Positions 12,401-20,775 of a stretch of DNA of 64,000 bases are shown one piece after another. Positions within the stretch are counted from its first letter, which is position 1. Every line of letters begins with the position of its first letter. This stretch comes from Trebouxia sp. TZW2008. Its lineage: Eukaryota > Chlorophyta > Trebouxiophyceae > Trebouxiales > Trebouxiaceae. Where the stretch lies: the NCBI GenBank assembly GCA_002118135.1, contig BDIU01000136.1, forward strand, positions 1 to 64,000, read 5' to 3'. The translations under genes were made by a program, and so were the position numbers. A model generated the notes under the pieces. It was not told the origin of the DNA and did not search any database. It saw only the letters and a list, made by a program, of their open reading frames with translations.

Positions 12401-15008
12401 TGATGGGCAGTGTGGCGGTGTTTGCTCGCATGCGCAGCCAGCAGAAGGCTGAAGTCATGGACCTGCTGGGCCACAGGGGGCTGTACCAGTTGGCAGGCCA
12501 TACACGCCGCCATATTCAAGTACGTCTGTGTCCACCTCCCTCCCACATTCAATATTATTCATGTAAAACATCACTGTGTCAATGCCAGCATGAATGCCAG
12601 GTGTGCATGGCCTTAAGCCCTTATCCGCCAGATAAAACCACCCCCCCCCCCCCCACCCCCCCNNCCCCCAAAAAAACCCCCCCCCCCCCCCCCAGCCCCA
12701 ACTGAAAACCAGATCCTTCACAGCACCTGCACCAGCTGGCTGGTCATCAGTGCAGACACATTCTTCCAAGGCCCAACCTCCAAACCCCTTGCCCCTCCTT
12801 CAACTCCATGTGTTGTGCTGCACTGTCATATTCCTGTAAGGCCCATACCCCCCCACCGCCAAACATGCTAGATGTTTTGCTGCAGCTATAACTGACAAGC
12901 CATGAGCGCTGATTCCAAGACTCATGCCTCTCCCAACCCTCCTCACATCAATTTCCCTTCCCATCATGCTGCATGGTTTGCTGACCTTCAGTGCTGACAT
13001 TCCTGTGCTAGCCCCTGCCCGCTTCCCACACCCATAAGAATTGATACATCACGATCACACATGCTGTGCTGTATGCCCGCTTCCCACATCCAACAGGATC
13101 TATTCATCCTCATGATACTTATCCCTGCTGAAGATGCTACATCATCATCATAGCCATTATTACATCGTGATGATTACATATGCCAGCTTAGATGCTAAAT
13201 GTGTCTGGTACAACACCTTGTTTGCCAGGCCACCCAAATCGCCCCCCCCCCCCCCCCNNTTGGCAGGCCACCCAAATCGCCCCCCCCCCCCTCCGTCCTG
13301 CTGCCATATGTGTTGCTGACTTGTACCAGCTGGCAGGCCATGAGCGCCAACACCCCCCTGTGAGGCCCAACACCACTCAACATACAATTGCAGAGGAATG
13401 CGGCCAAAAGCTGAGACAAGAGTTACTGGGCAAGATCGCAGATGCGCAAAAATGAGCTCATTAGAAATCAGACATCAACCGCTCACTGTGGTCTGCGTGT
13501 GGCAAATGCTGATGCCAACTACTGCCTTGTCCTGATGACACGACGCTTGATGTGCTGCTCTAGTCTTGAAGCCTGTGCAGCCTTGCCTCATGGGACAATA
13601 CCACCTTTGAGGCCTAGCAGAGCAAGCTGGCCTGTCAAGTCAGTACTTGTGCTGAACACTATGCAGGAAGCTGTGTCTGTGTTGCGACTGTCACTGCATT
13701 TCATTTGTCCAGTGGCTCTTGTTTGCTACATGGTGATTGACATTGCCTAACGCAACAATTCTGGTGGCACTGCCGTTGTCATTGTCTGTGCTGTGATCTT
13801 TTGACAACACCCACTGTCATGGTTGCTGCTGTTTTTGTTGCTGTCGTCAGCGTCACCAACATCATCAAAAGCATGATCAAGGTCACTGGGCATGAGCACC
13901 TTGCATGTGATTGCTGCTGCCCGCCACTGACATTTGCGCGTCAGCAATGACACCTAGCCATGCTTGCAGGGCCTAGGTGCTACCTGCATGTACTGTGGTG
14001 ATGGGCTGAATGATCTGCTAGCATTGGCAGCAGCGGATGTGGGTATGGCAGTGGGCCACAGTCATGCATCAGCGGCTGCCGCCATCTGCGACGTGCACTC
14101 ATCTGCTGCAGGTAAACACAATATCAGTCATAAGTAACTGCAATGGCTAATTACTAAATGTGATTACCAATGTAATTGCCAAATGTAATTACTAATTTCT
14201 CATTGTGGTCAGGTGTATGTCATGATGTACAATAACAATGATGGCCTCATATGATTATGAATGCATGTTGAAGGGCAACTGTCAGGTGTGAGTAGCTCAG
14301 GGTGTTGCTTGCTGAGCCTGGTTGCCTCAGGTGTCATTGCTGCAGGTGGTATGCGTTCTGTTTGATTGCCCATTCGACAGTGTCATCAGAGGTCAACACG
14401 TTCCTTTGTTTAGTCCCAGACATCAGCGGGACAATCGCCTTTTCTACAAGGCAAACACTGATCAGCTGCCTTTGGTTGCCAGACACATGTACCTGTGCTT
14501 TCGAGCCAGAAAGTCCGATGAGTCACATCTGGCTCCCCACCCCGGACGGTAAATTCTATTGATTGATTGATATGCTGCTGTCTGGTCAGAATGTAAATGC
14601 TAGCACAATTGACATGAGAGTAGTAGCCTGGTGTAAAGGACACCATCTGGAGGTAGCGATGGTGCGATTTACAGCAGTTGCAAAACACTCGGTCTTGTCA
14701 TGCAGAGTGCTAGACAATGCAAACCATGCGAACTTGACTGGCTCATCAAAATGTGGGTCAGCATGCTGCGTATCCTGGAGAAGCAGTCAACAAGCATGAG
14801 GCACCTGTCAGAAGCACAGTCCTGCAACTTGTGCTTGTTTCCGGGGCATTTGCTGAGGTCATGTCGCTGCAGGCGTTGTGAGTGTGCTGCGTGAGGCGCG
14901 CGCAACCCAAGCCATCAAGCTGTCAGCTATCAAGGTGCAGTGTGTGCATGCGTGCTTGCATGCATGCATGCGTGGGTATATGTATGTGTACATGTATATG
15001 TGTATGTG

Positions 15009-15067
<59 letters not shown>

Positions 15068-17412
15068 GATACGTATGTGTATCAACACTGCTGCATGGAT
15101 GTCAAATGTCGTCTGCATTGATGCCAGATGTCAAATGTCGTCTTGACTGACGCCTGCGGCTTGGCGCTCTCTAGCTGCTTACCTGCACGCCAGGATGCCA
15201 TGACTGCCTTGAGCGTTGAGCCCATCTGGCTGTGCACAACAGGTTCCAGCATATCCTGTTCCAATTGTGACGCTCAGTATATGCACCTTCTAGAGTAGCA
15301 TGTGGGCACCTTTGAAGAAAGATGGGGCCGCCTGACAGATTTTTGGAATCAGGCAGCAGCACTGTTGCAAATGCACTGTGCGCTGCAAGGCAACATCAAG
15401 CTGATGAAGCTTGCTACATAACACGATTGCCTTGTGATGTGACTTGCCAAGACGCATTGCTAAGTGGCATAGTAATCTGCATCTGTCACAATGATTTGGC
15501 TGTTTGCTGTATGCCATGTCATATGACTTGATAGTTGATACCCAGTGCTAGATGACACAGAACTCCTGAAGTTTCAAGATGATTTGGCTGCTTGCAGTAC
15601 ATGGTGGCGTATACGCTGTTGGTGGCTGTTGCTGTGAACAGCCTGTGGGTTCGTCAAGGAGTCAACTTTTCGGTGGTGCAGGTCGGGCTCTCAATCCAGT
15701 TGCTGCATATGACTTGACTGGTCCAACTGCATTGTGATCCTGGCCCCTCTGCATTTGGCATGGAATTTCTGGCGTTAAGAATGGTATGGAGCCAAATGAC
15801 GATGTTCAAGAAAGCAATGATGACAATACTGTTGATGAGCATGCCCGTCCCACAGGGTCTTCCTTAAATGCACAATAGTGGCCATACGATCTAAACCTTA
15901 CAATTGCTGCCCTAATGTCAAAAACTCCATCCCCCCCAATACAAAAGATTCAGACAAGTTTGAGTGTGAAACTGCTGAATTCCTAACCCACAACCTAGCG
16001 TTCACAAGTACACTACTTATAAGGAAGAACGTCTTGCAGCTGGCGTCAAGTCTAGCGGAAGATTTGGCCTGACTCAAGACTGTCTCTGCAACACATATGC
16101 CATGTGTTTGCAGCAGAGACTTGTCTCTGCATCCTGCATTGCTGTCTTCTGATCTCTGTTGGGGCGCCTTTGGTTCCTCTGCTGCAGAGTTTGTGAAGCT
16201 TGGCTGTCAAACTGCTGGTAAATATATGACAGCTAGACAGCAGGATTGTGACTATGGCTGGCAGTGCCATTGCCTGCTACACAAGTGTCAAGCAACATGA
16301 CCCAACTAAGCTATCTGAGTGCAGGCAAGCCTGCCAGACTGGCAGGCTCGACACTTGTTTCATGTGCGGTGAAGCGGTATTTCTGGCCACAAAGTGTTGA
16401 CATCAAGCTGGCGCTGAGCCTGACTTTGCCCACCTGTACATATGTGCGCATGTTGCCTGTGTTTGTGTGTATCATTCATGGCTTCATCGAACGACTATAA
16501 TTCAGGAATTGAACCCTATGTCATTAAACAGTAAGCCCTCAATATAGGAACCTTACTGATTGCTCGTTACTGCAGAGATCATCAGTAGAGATTGTGGCGA
16601 TCACCATTGGTATTGTGGTGAGCGTAAGACCAGCAGCATCAAGTTTGACCCCGTTTCGGCCTGCACAGGACTTGTGCACCCTTCAAAATTATCTCACCAC
16701 CGCCTTCAGTGCAGTCGTGGCCTTTGCAGCATACTGTTTTGCCATTTTCTTCATTGAGCATCAGCGGTGGTACTCTGGTGGTAACACCAGCAATGTCAAG
16801 GTACGCATGCAGGCCACTGCAGCATGCCTTGCACATTGCCATTCTATCTGTGACCTAAGCTTAGAGCTACAGCTTCAATATGCAGATTGCTTGGCACACA
16901 GCACTCAGCATGTTGGTGCGCGTCTGCACACCACCCAACATGAACAGTAAGCTGTGAAGCGGATTATATGCATGTATCACCAAGCTGCAGCCCCCCAACA
17001 TGGCACGCTAATCAGCTGCTTGTTACTGCATGGCTACTGATACCCACGTGATACTGATGTGCAGAATCCCTTGGTGACGATGATGTGGGTGGGCATCCTG
17101 AACAGCACCTTGCTACCTACAGTCAACTTTGCCATCGACAAATATGGGTTTTGTCAGAAGTACAGCTGGGCAGAAGTGGCATTGTTCTCAGTGTATAGTA
17201 TCTTCTGTATGCTGTGCTGTATGCTCAGCCCAGCTTGGTTTGACGTATTGGATGTCTTTCAATTCTATGCTCTACCATTCTCATTTGGGTGGAAGCTGTA
17301 CTTGCTGGGCGTGGCGGGTATGATGGGCTACTGGAACGTGCAGATCCTTGGTGTTACGTGGGCAAGGTCTCGTCAACGGCGCCGACTTCGCCCAACAAAC
17401 GTCCTTGTGTAA
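423..17412 (+). CDS. P5-type (P5B-like) cation-transporting ATPase, multi-exon gene
   Basis: P-type ATPase of the P5 family; known P5B members (ATP13A2, Ypk9) sit in lysosome or vacuole membranes and move polyamines or cations. Exons whose phases join cleanly: about 1641-1789, 2472-2695, 3421-3544, 4423-4536, 5757-5811, 6323-6408, 7056-7367, 8719-8910, 9401-9619, 10199-10404, 10761-11274, 12322-12519, 13970-14111, 14873-14934, 15598-15681, 16576-16800, 17065-17412. Landmarks in order: a YGIND segment (N-terminal domain), LVPGDIVVV and STLTGE (actuator), FDKTGTLTGSQ (phosphorylation site), MMVTGDQ, YCGDGLND (hinge), and C-terminal membrane helices ending at the 17412 stop. An earlier exon at about 423 (YKGPSDEAQVLRQIRV) is plausible, but its donor is unclear because the frame meets a stop near 564. 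The link between 3544 and 4423 lacks the expected PVxK segment, so an exon may be missing. The true start is not resolved. The TM4 motif is atypical (see findings). Confidence 0.88.
1330..1590. repeat. AT-rich (AATGAT/AATAAC)n simple-sequence tract
   Basis: About 260 bp of imperfect TAATGATAATGATAATG and AATAATAATAACAAT repeats in an early ATPase intron. Reading frames through it are artefacts of the repeat. Confidence 0.95.
2745..2892. repeat. (CACT)n / (CCCA)n microsatellite
   Basis: Imperfect CACC(C/A)AAT units pass into a long pure CACT run at about 2824-2886, within the ATPase intron after the exon ending 2695. Apparent Thr-His-Ser-Leu repeat peptides are products of the microsatellite. 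Confidence 0.95.
3578..3865. repeat. Four-unit intronic tandem repeat (about 69-75 bp)
   Basis: Units starting CTTTCCAGTATGTCATA recur at about 3581, 3650, 3725 and 3800, each followed by GACTGGCTGAACTTGATGAG and TCATTGCCACTGTTGCACAC. The array starts about 35 bp after donor 3545. Unlike other arrays in the gene, it does not contain recognisable exon sequence. A TTCCAG acceptor-like core is repeated in each unit. Confidence 0.9.
7056..7367 (+). other. ATPase exon carrying TM4 and the phosphorylation motif
   Basis: Phase-0 exon of 104 codons between acceptor TGCAG (ends 7055) and donor GTATGC (7368). It begins DLWRFYGFALILH, crosses two hydrophobic segments and reaches VCFDKTGTLTGSQ; the aspartyl-phosphate residue is encoded at 7338-7340. 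The TM4 unwinding motif, PPALP in P5B and PPELP in P5A pumps, is PIGGP here (7209-7223), in a same-length alignment leading to KLKKKGI. The exon joins in phase to 8719 (PEFHGMVPVEGG), giving a P5-like order around the phosphorylation site. Its last 51 nt are the founder-like copy of the tandem array that follows. Confidence 0.85.
7317..8430 (+). repeat. Nine-copy tandem array of the DKTGTLT exon end with splice sites
   Basis: Units of 127-137 bp repeat the last 51 nt of the phosphorylation exon plus intron sequence. The 51-nt segments are at 7317-7367 (functional exon end), 7444-7494, 7571-7621, 7707-7757, 7843-7893, 7970-8020, 8106-8156, 8243-8293 and 8379-8429. Copies 2, 3, 4 and 6 keep a CTGCAG acceptor; copies 1 to 8 keep the GGTATGC donor. 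Each intact cassette is 17 codons, phase 0 at both ends, reading PVSIVCFDKTGTLTGSQ. Copy 4 encodes DRTGSLTGSQ, copy 3 DKTGTLTSSQ, and copy 9 DKTGTFAGSQ with no donor directly after it. The spacer also repeats (CTCTGATGAGCCACAGCT and GGTCAGCCAAGCCTGCTGAG). Confidence 0.95.
8719..9310 (+). repeat. Nucleotide-binding-domain exon 8719-8910 with two downstream partial copies
   Basis: The exon 8719-8910 encodes PEFHGMVPVEGG through AAALCHSLNLVAKRQVAGD and ends QAFQAVEAQFL before donor GTGATG. Its 3' edge with donor-like GTCAAG recurs at about 8998-9046 (QAFQAVEAQLL) and about 9263-9311 (QAFQADEAQLL), each preceded by related intron sequence. Phase 0 joins the real exon to the next at 9401 (ERDLVSLPLRRRSG). 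The copies lack an obvious function and look like duplications of the exon-intron junction. Confidence 0.85.
9550..10050 (+). repeat. Degenerate tandem copies of an ATPase exon 3' edge
   Basis: The exon 9401-9619 ends with GCACCATCCAGAGTTCAGAG...CTGATAAG and donor GTATGT. Diverged versions of this edge follow in the intron at about 9681-9745, 9757-9815, 9818-9880 and 9940-10035. They share CACCATCCAGAG-like and ACTGATCAGGT-like blocks. The copies have stops and frameshifts. The next real exon starts at 10199 (VIAEYASQSFRLMAVAVG), in phase 0. Confidence 0.7.
10761..11274 (+). other. ATPase exon with MMVTGD motif and low-complexity insertion
   Basis: The junction codon is split AG|A between donor 10405 and acceptor CAG ending 10760, giving ELQERGGNRTMMVTGDQ. 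That is the conserved TVMVTGDN segment of the P domain, continuing AIAVAKAVGIIP. After about residue 35 the exon runs into some 130 residues rich in Ser, Pro, Gln and Glu with no recognisable fold, ending HLAQ at donor GTGACT. The insertion lies where P5 ATPases vary in length between TGD and the TGPAFE segment of the next exon (12322). Confidence 0.85.
11301..11457. mobile_element. 157-bp pogo/Tc1-mariner-like MITE with TA target duplications
   Basis: The element is flanked by TA on both sides (11299-11300 and 11458-11459). The left end reads CAGTGATCTCTTGATATAAT and the right end, read in reverse complement, CAGTAATCTCTTGATATAAG, so the terminal inverted repeats match over about 20 bp with one or two differences. 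Internal sequence has subrepeats (TGTCCTTA, GGTTCCCA) and no coding capacity. CAGT ends, TA duplication and a GATATAA-type inner repeat are typical of pogo/Tigger-type MITEs. It lies in the ATPase intron after 11274. Confidence 0.82.
11883..11932. repeat. Dispersed repeat family D, copy 1
   Basis: GGACAGAGGCTCCCATTATG, then ATGCCTATCGGCGTAGACTT, matches 48680-48730 (GAGACAGAGGCTCCTGCTAT, then GATGCCTGACACCGCAGACT). Both copies lie in introns of different genes. They are too short and diverged to classify. Confidence 0.6.
11990..12330 (+). repeat. Four-copy tandem repeat of an exon 5' edge and its acceptor
   Basis: The acceptor TTGTACAG of exon 12322-12519 and the following coding bases (GSATCCVTGPAFEQ) are preceded by diverged copies whose GTACAGGG motifs start at 12011, 12108 and 12212, with the true one at 12318. 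Spacing is 97-106 bp. Upstream copies read CCxTGPAF-like but soon meet stops. Here the acceptor side is duplicated, whereas most arrays in this gene copy the donor side. Confidence 0.88.
12322..12519 (+). other. ATPase exon, P-domain TGPAFE to FARM segment
   Basis: Phase-0 exon encoding CCVTGPAFEQMLKAG, then GSVAVFARMRSQQKAEVMDLL, corresponding to the conserved TG-x-x-F and VFARM-P-x-QK segments before the hinge. It ends HTRRHIQ at donor GTACGT, about 13 residues longer than expected before the GLGATCMYCGDG exon (13970). An earlier donor cannot be excluded. A diverged copy of its 3' edge (TTGTACCAGCTGGCAGGCCA) lies near 13320. Confidence 0.8.
12638..13292. other. Poly-C tracts with two 2-base unknowns (NN)
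   Basis: Unknown bases occur at 12663-12664 and 13258-13259, both inside long homopolymer C tracts. The second is flanked on both sides by near-identical sequence (CAGGCCACCCAAATCGCC), so the gap may be a collapsed or duplicated assembly join. The intron between 12519 and 13970 otherwise holds diverged exon-edge copies and no coding sequence I recognise. Confidence 0.8.
13970..14111 (+). other. ATPase hinge exon with GDGLND motif
   Basis: Exon of 142 nt from acceptor CTTGCAG to donor GTAAAC, phase 0 in and phase 1 out. It encodes GLGATCMYCGDGLNDLLAL followed by AAADVGMAVGHSHASAAAA, the universal P-type hinge motif GDGxND with its downstream helix. The split glycine codon G|GC joins it to 14873 (VVSVLREARATQAIKLSAIK), equivalent to the VPNVIREGRAALVTS segment entering TM5 in P5B pumps. 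Confidence 0.9.
14500..14562. repeat. Dispersed repeat family C, copy 1
   Basis: CCTGTGCTTTCGAGCC-AGAAAGTCCGATGAGTCACATCTGGCT...AAATTCT is closely matched at 47243-47306 (CCTGTGCTTTCAGCCTGAAAG, then CCGATGAGTCACATCTGGCT). The two copies sit in introns of different genes in the same orientation. No terminal repeats were recognised. Confidence 0.75.
14960..15068. repeat. (GTATAT)n microsatellite
   Basis: Alternating TGCATGCA/TGTATG sequence passes into a nearly pure GTATAT hexamer run at about 15008-15066, in the ATPase intron after donor 14935. Confidence 0.95.
16576..17412 (+). other. Last two ATPase exons: TM7-TM10 and stop
   Basis: Exon 16576-16800 encodes RSSVEIVAITIGIVVSVRP, then a hydrophobic helix and HQRWYSGG, which parallels the QPWY loop of P5B ATPases. 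It joins in phase 0 to 17065-17412 (NPLVTMMWVGILNSTLLPTV onward). That final exon contains three hydrophobic segments and ends in a basic tail RSRQRRRLRPTNVLV with a TAA stop. Confidence 0.85.
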
Positions 17413-18299
17413 ATGGCCTGCGTCATCAGAGCCATGCCCATCAGTTGCAAATCACACATGTCTGGACTGCAATCAGAGCACAGTAGGGTATTTGAGTTTC
17501 ACTGGCAATGTCAGGCTGTCAATGTAGATATTGCGCTTCTTGCTTTGCTGCAAAGCCACAGTTGTGTCAGAAGGGTCTTTGCATGTGTGTTTGTGATTAT
17601 ATGGTTGCTTTTTTGTATTAGCCAAGCATGCTCTTGCTTGCTGTCCTGGGTCAGACTGATTTTCTGAGATGCAGCAAGTGGGTGCAGAAAGGCAGAAACA
17701 ATGCAGCAGGTCTCGATTCCCAATGTTCACAGAGGTTTTGCGCTGTGGCTTGCAAAATTGACTATGTCACACACACACACGCACTCACACAGTTCTCTTC
17801 ATGTACTTGTTGAAGGATTACGCATGATCGGGTGATTGTTATTTCACACGTTCTTAGGACATGGGGCATAGCAAGCTTGGCTGTCACACATGATACATGA
17901 AGTAATTCAACAAACCATTCTTGGGGAGCATCTTGAGCCTATTTGACCATGTTTATATAGCGCCCTGTTGGGTCCTCTGAAGCATGAAGGAATTATATAC
18001 GTTATGATTCTTTCACAGCGCTAAGTGTTAGAGACTCTGCCTTCTATAAGTTTCTACTTTGAGGTTTCCACAGGTATCAAGGGTGGCTGTCACACTGTGA
18101 CAATCAAAGTGCTACACATTGTAACAGTAGTGATGAAAAGGCCTGATTACTATACAAATTCATCACGTTTGCAATGCAAAATCATGACATAATCACAGTC
18201 TTTTTACCATGTTACATTAGTACAGTAGATGACATGAACACTCACAATCCACTGGGTTTGCAGAACCTTCTGCAGAACCTTCTGCAGAACCTCACAGAT
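17413..18299. other. Gene-free interval downstream of the ATPase
   Basis: About 890 bp with a short (CA)n tract near 17768-17790 and AT-rich sequence. I see no exon, RNA gene or classified repeat here. Confidence 0.6.
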
Positions 18300-18415
18300 G
18301 ACTCACAGATCACGTGACATGACGTAATCAGGACAATCCTCAATGATGCGGCAAACTGGATCAGAGTCAGCAGTCAGCAAGGTACTTATATATAGATCCT
18401 GTGAACAGCCAGCTG
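18296..18415 (+). promoter_or_regulatory. Promoter-like block with G-box, CRE-like site and TATA box
   Basis: CACGTG (in GATCACGTGACATGACGTAA, about 18310-18330) overlaps a TGACGTAA bZIP-type site. A TATATATAG box lies at about 18387-18395, 22-30 bp upstream of the first ATG at 18416. Motif presence and spacing are seen; activity is inferred. Confidence 0.45.
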
Positions 18416-20160
18416 ATGCAAAAGGTCAGAAGCCTGACCGAGCAGCTCCAGCAAGCACAGGCTGTTGTGCCGCAGCTTTCAAGTAGCAAACCAGCGTACT
18501 ATGCTATTGGCAGGCACAGCGTGCACAGCAGATAGATGCATCTTCCATATGGCTGTCACAAGGGTGACGCGCCGTAAATCAGAGCAAACTCAGCATGATG
18601 TGACAGAGAAGCAGCTACTGCAGACAGCACAACACGCACAGCAGGCAGCAGCCTGCCATGTCTACTGACCTCAACTAGATGCATAGACAGCTGCAGGAGC
18701 ACACATGCAAGCTCAAGCAGGAATTTCTTCTTTCGTGGCGGGCTCATGTGTACACATGTAGTCTCACTGCTAGCAAGCTTGCTAGCTAGCAGCACCAGCA
18801 CCATTGTTGACTATGCTCAGGTGCTGCACCTGCGTTCAAATCAGAACGCACTCTAAGATAGAGAGAAAGAGAGAGAGAGAGAGAGAAATTGATTGAAATG
18901 TGTGATTGTACCATTGTAAGTCATGAGCGACAACAAGTCCTGTTGTACAGAAGTAACCGGAAAGCAACCTCAAGTGTTAGCATTGGAATCAACAGCCATT
19001 GAAGTAGACCCAGCAGCATCTACAATTGAGGCAGCAACGTTGCTTGGTGCCTCTGGCAAAATGGTAACCCCAGCCTGCCTGCCATGCCAAATGTCAGCTA
19101 TTCCAAGGAAGTTGCTCGAGCTGGACCAGACAAACGAAGCGTGTCACAGACGAACAAGGTGCAGTTCTTCTCCAGTGCAATGCAAGCTGTAGTTTGATGC
19201 AAATGAACCAGAGTAATCATTTTCGAGATGACTTCTTTGAGCGGTACGTAGCCAGGCATGTGACACTGTTTAGCCACATTGCACACACCTGAACAGACTT
19301 ACTTGCTAGCCAAAACAGGCTTTGACACCTCTCTGACTTGCGATCAGTCTTGTTGGCTAAAGCGTGTAATATCTTTTTCTGTCAGCCAGTGGTCTCCAAA
19401 TCTATTAATATTGGCTGTGTGCTTGCCTATCAGTGATCAACAACGATAGTGCCCGCTTCCAAGATGACACACTTGACTGTGAAGGCGCGTACGGTTGTGT
19501 GCGCCTTTGTCAATCATGACACAACAAAGTCATGGTCTTGTAACCAAAGCATCTTGGCAACTCAAATGTGCATTCATATCTGTCATCCCGTTGCATGCCA
19601 GACTTGGGTGTGTCCCGTGTGTCTGCTCACACAGTGTCCAGAGTTGCCAGCTTGTTTGAAGGCAACTACAATGCTGAAGGCTCATCACAGCGTCGTCTTG
19701 CAATGCATCATCATGTGCTGTAACAATCAGTCAAACAGCCTGCTAGTCCTGTGTTGCTTGCTGTCATCAGGACGGCTTGATTCTGATATCAGGCATGCAA
19801 GGTTACAGCTAACCAAGAAGTTTTACAGTTAGCCTGCAAGTCCACATGCTCATTGCAGCAGCTAAGCAAAGTGCTGCATTTGTGATGCTGGCTATAGAAG
19901 CCATAACAGCAACCTCTGCAGCCAGGCAGATTGCGCACATTCCAGAAGTCAACTGTCAAAAGCAGACACCTGGTCATGACCTAGACACACATGTTTCAAG
20001 CTGTGTCACCAGCCACATAGCTGATCAGGTCAATTGGCAACCTATGGTGCACCAGACTATGCTATATATTAGGCATTCTGTAAGCTCAAAGCAAAGCACA
20101 AGAACCATCGGAAAGGGTAGGGCGGTGGTGGCTCAAGAAGATGCCAGCTGTTCATATTAG
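18416..20160 (+). CDS. Candidate coiled-coil protein gene (weak)
   Basis: I do not recognise this gene. From the ATG at 18416 the frame encodes MQKVRSLTEQLQQAQAVVPQ. Further open segments in the same direction read QHDVTEKQLLQTAQHAQQAA (near 18589-18650), RQLQEHTCKLKQEFLLSWRA (near 18683-18745) and EVTGKQPQVLALESTAIEVD (near 18950), with possible GT donors and AG acceptors between them. A final open segment, 19846-20160, includes AAAKQSAAFVMLAIEAITAT and ends in TAG. The first three look like heptad-rich coiled coil. A TATA box just upstream supports a gene, but exon joins are unproven and the locus could be a decayed copy. Confidence 0.28.
18858..18890. repeat. (GA)n microsatellite
   Basis: Short GAGAGA tract (AGAGAGAAAGAGAGAGAGAG). 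Confidence 0.9.
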
Positions 20161-20775
20161 GAGTTCTTGTCATGATGTATAATACTTCAAAAAACCTGGT
20201 GATGTCTTGGTATTGTACTTAACAATAAGTTCAGACAACGAGTGGTACACAAATGATAACAGGTGGACATCATCGCCGGGAAATGATGCACAAATCCCTT
20301 GACTCAGCCCACCATCAGACCAAAAGTGATGCCATTTGACGTCTCAGTACAGTACCAAAGTCAACTCACAGCAGAAACCAGATACGTGAAGCGCATATAG
20401 AGATGAAGGTGTGAAATTTTAAAACTGTCACCCGACAAGCACAAATTCTATCGTATCACGCCCTCCTCTTTGAGATGCCAGGGGTTCAACAAATGAGGAC
20501 AACGGCAACCCTGTGCTGTGCTTGAGCGCTTCAGAAGCTGCTGAAGAAGGGAAAGAAGCTGTAATGCGCTGATAGCCAGAGTGCAATGCCTGAATATGAG
20601 AGTGCCCTTGACACTGATCTGGTGCAACTGTGAAACACAAAATGAATGCTGTATAGGCTAGTTGCTGGCAGCATGCATGCACAAACAGAACGCATGTTGA
20701 CAGATGCGGAACAAGACTTGGTGGTCATTATTTGCCCCAGCAGTGTAGGCAAAAGGCTCTTACATTACACGACCA
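20161..20775. other. Interval 3' of the ABM-fold gene, with a possible extra exon on the minus strand
   Basis: Two TTACA motifs at 20760-20769 read TGTAA on the minus strand, 6-16 bp past the ABM gene stop, matching the chlorophyte poly(A) signal. Further on, minus-strand 20428-20541 is open after a pyrimidine-rich TTCTTCAG acceptor and reads ASEALKHSTGLPLSSFVEPL before a stop at 20428. It resembles coding sequence and may be an alternative or relic 3' exon. The rest is unassigned. Confidence 0.4.

Noticed and set aside
14980..15121. Tyr/Met-Cys repeat peptide ORFs
   Set aside because: Produced by the (GTATAT)n microsatellite.
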